Assembly (NCBI GenBank): GCA_963920575.1
Contig: OY986966.1
Coordinates: 27,600,581 to 27,664,580 of the forward strand
Direction of reading: 5' to 3'
Length of the DNA stretch: 64,000 bases
Source: Narthecium ossifragum
Taxonomy: Eukaryota > Streptophyta > Magnoliopsida > Dioscoreales > Nartheciaceae
Shown here: positions 61,932-64,000 of the stretch, piece after piece
Layout: the number at the start of each line of letters is the position of its first letter
Numbering within the stretch: position 1 is the stretch's first letter
Notes under the pieces: model-generated
Databases searched by the model: none
What the model saw: only the letters and a program-made list of their open reading frames with translations
Told to the model about the DNA's origin: nothing
Made by a program: the position numbers and the translations under genes

Positions 61932-63088
61932 GAGAAATGATACGGTGCCGAGACCCACGTGGCACCGACGTGGCGGGCGCATGCACGTGAAAGGGGCCCC
62001 ACTCCCGACTCCCCACTGAATACGCTGCCCTCTTTTCTCTCTCCGCGCGCGGCATCCCCTCTCTAATTCCTATTTCAATTTCAAACCCTCCTCTCTTTTC
62101 CATGCCCTACTCTCGCTGGTATCCGTCGCCGCCTCCTCCATGATGTCGCCGCGCCCCCCTTGCTGGTCTCCGCCACCCCCCCATGCTCCGCCTCTGGTCT
62201 CCACCGTCGCCCTTGGTAACGAAAGAGAAGAAGATGAGATTTGGAGATGCCCATACAGTGGGGTGGCGAAGAGCAGGGCGGCGAAGAGCGGGGGGCGGAG
62301 CATGGGGGGGCGGCGGAAGAGAGGGAGGCAACGGTCGGACCCTACATCTTCTCCAGGGCGAGACCACTGTGTCAATTGTTGCATCCTTTCAATGTGAAGC
62401 TCCTGCAGCTGTGGAAACACAGTGCCATCATTCTTCTCATGGTCTTGGAGTTGACAGCAGAATTCTTCCACGGCGACCATCTTGTCGAGATACAGAATCT
62501 TAAGGTATGGCAGCCGTCCAAGAGAAGGGAGATGCTTCCACGAACTGCAACACCCCAGATAAACAATCACTAGATTGGTAATTAGAGATGGATCTTCCAT
62601 CCATATAGAAGAACTGGCACCATGATAGTGAGAGATTAGGAGCTGCTTTATATTAGGATGGGGTTGGAGCCGAACAATGACCTGCTCAGCCAGGTTGGAT
62701 CTTTTGGACCAACGTAGCTCCAACTCTCTCAGATGCTCTTTCTCGATCAACCTGGCCTCGGAGGCCTCCTCGGCACCTTCTATGTTCTCAAGATCATAGA
62801 TGCATAGTTCACGAAGCTCAGCTAGGGCATGGAAACGAAAGAGAATTTGAATTTGGAATTTTGAATTTGGATTGGAATTAGAAAGAGCAGGGGCGGCAGC
62901 GAAAAGCATCAGCTAGGGCATGGAAACGAAAGAGAAGAAGATGAGATTTGAATTTGGAATTTTGATTTGATAGAAGAGCTGCTGTACGTCGGGAGTGTTT
63001 CACGTGGGTCCCCCTTCACGTGCATGCGCCCGCCACGTCGGGTCGGCAAACAGTCGACCCACGTGGCGTCGGCACCGTATCATTTCTC
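61932..63088. mobile_element. Pack-MULE carrying an NBS-LRR leucine-rich-repeat fragment
   Basis: Inverted ends begin GAGAAATGATACGGTGCCGA and share GACGTGGCGGGCGCATGCAC further in. They are flanked by 9-bp target duplications, TTTAGCAAA (61923-61931) and TTTAGGAAA (63089-63097), with one mismatch. The element is 1,157 bp, has no transposase, and carries part of a disease-resistance-type gene on the minus strand. It sits downstream of the PUT first exon, probably in its intron. Confidence 0.85.
62360..62830 (-). pseudogene. Captured LRR fragment of a CC-NBS-LRR resistance gene
   Basis: The minus strand reads LRELCIYDLENIEGAEEASE, then LIEKEHLRELELRWSKRSN, LQPHPNIKQLLISHYHGA, LVIVYLGCCSSWKHLPSLG, YLKILYLDKM and FPQLQELHIERMQQLTQW. 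This is the LRR pattern of monocot CNL proteins. The frame is open, but both sides run into unrelated element sequence, and no NB-ARC domain is present. The intact frame suggests a recent capture or an unspotted constraint. Confidence 0.8.
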
Positions 63089-63439
63089 TTTAGGAAAACG
63101 ATGAACCCCAACTGCCGTAATTATATTATAGTGCTTGCCAACCAAGTTTCTTAATCAATAATTGCTAGTTGTCATTATTTTTTCTTTTTCTATATATGAG
63201 GTTTCATGTGCATATTGTCCTCATCTGTAGAATTGTTAGAAATGAGCTTTCCTTGATCTTTTTTATTGTCCATTTATTCGGCAACTTCTTGCTTGGGGCT
63301 ATACATAGCTTTGCATCTAACTATTATAGGGCCGACGATACTTTCCTTCTTTGATATTAATACAGTCCCCTAGAATCTTGATAATTACATACTTTCATAA
63401 AAACTTATATATATATTAAGAACGGTTTTTATGAGTCAC

Positions 63440-63617
63440 AATCTGACTCATATATTTTCTCACACATAACGGCTAAGTCATAGAGAGAGGAGGAGAGAGA
63501 GATACACGTGACAGCTGAGTCATAAAGAGGGGAGGAGAAAGAGGACAGTGAGGGTGGATGGCTAGGGGTAGTGATGGTGAGTGATTACCCTTGCCAGGTG
63601 GTACGAGATTCACCTGA
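63440..63617 (+). mobile_element. Helitron-like 3' end related to the 39-kb array
   Basis: A hairpin around CCAGG (about 63588-63606) is followed by the 7-nt spacer GATTCAC and CTGA (63614-63617) then T. The spacer differs by one base from GATCCAC in unit 1 of the 39-kb array, and the preceding GTGATTACC also matches. The left limit is a guess. Confidence 0.5.
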
Positions 63618-63727
63618 TATATATATATATATATATAATCTAGCGGTGGTTTATAACCAATCTCTCTCTATCTCTCTCTCCCCAGTAACTACCACACTTT
63701 TTTTTTTTTGATGAGTAACTACCACAC

Positions 63728-64000
63728 TTTTTTTTTTTTTTTTGATGAGATGAGCCCACATGCATCCAAACATGACAACAAAACTAACTGTCGAACAGCT
63801 GAGTCCCTAACTCGCGAGACCAGTTATACATCAATCTGGATCTGCGACACGCTTGAGCAACACTATCGGCTCTCGCGTTACACTCTCTAGAAATATATAA
63901 AAAGAAAACAGAATAAAAAAGGAGTGCATGCAACCAAATCTCCTTAGCAATGTGCTCCAAGTCTGGGGGCCATACTCTCAGACCATTAAGAATATGAACT
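63728..64000 (-). mobile_element. LINE 3' part running off the right edge
   Basis: On the minus strand the window's last bases read VHILNGLRVWPPDLEHIAKE, then SRECNARADSVAQACRRSR and a stop, an RNase H C-terminus like the copies at 7.9 and 27.6 kb. The 3' UTR ends GGGCTCATCTCATC before the poly(A) (T-run 63728-63743). Just beyond, AGTAACTACCACAC plus a T-run occurs twice (63684 and 63714). Confidence 0.8.

Noticed and set aside
1..64000. CRISPR arrays, operons, bacterial promoters or a phage-like system
   Set aside because: All genes are intron-split plant nuclear genes; repeats are microsatellites, minisatellites or transposon ends, without regular unique spacers.

Overview
This is a stretch of nuclear DNA from a flowering plant. 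The genes are split by short AT-rich introns with GT-AG borders, the protein families are plant versions, and three nuclear tRNA genes and several plant transposon types are present. Very GC-rich first exons (polyamine transporter, TPR/J-like gene, lipase) beside AT-rich spacers suggest a monocot. I cannot name the species from the sequence alone.

Layout. 1-2.0 kb: the 5' half of an AMSH-type deubiquitinase gene (minus strand). 2.5 kb: tRNA-Pro. 3.0-6.4 kb: complete ZMAT2/SNU23 splicing-factor gene (10 coding exons). 6.9-8.6 kb: a TIR element followed by a 5'-truncated LINE with a perfect 15-bp target duplication. 9.8-21.0 kb: a large CCAR1-type gene (22 coding exons, about 1,412 aa, one GC-AG intron). 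21.4-25.2 kb: two tandem minus-strand paralogues for small secreted Cys-motif proteins with GPI-anchor-like tails (DUF7731-like). 26.2-26.5 kb: two identical tRNA-Ala genes head to head. 27.4-31.2 kb: repeat-rich, with a LINE fragment, a GC/GA minisatellite, a long-TIR element carrying kinase fragments, and a Helitron 3' end. 32.5-36.3 kb: plastid-lipase (PLIP) gene. 37.2-39.8 kb: a Pack-MULE holding LysM and U-box-kinase fragments, then a tandem array of Helitron-like units. 40.1-46.0 kb: a four-BRCT protein gene. 46.8 kb: a LINE tail. 49.8-52.4 kb: a TPR/J-like co-chaperone gene (minus). 52.4-60.1 kb: mostly spacer and decayed repeats. 60.1-61.1 kb: the large first exon of a polyamine transporter. 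61.9-63.1 kb: a Pack-MULE carrying an NBS-LRR leucine-rich-repeat fragment. 63.4-64.0 kb: another Helitron end and a LINE running off the window.

The host genes are unrelated housekeeping or signalling genes and do not form a pathway. The distinctive content is mobile DNA: three gene-capturing TIR elements, all carrying fragments of receptor or kinase genes; a family of truncated LINEs with readable target duplications; and Helitron-like termini that all follow one rule (hairpin, 7-nt spacer, CTRR, then T), four of them in tandem. Exon borders were set by hand from splice signals, reading phase and family similarity recalled from memory. No database search was run.
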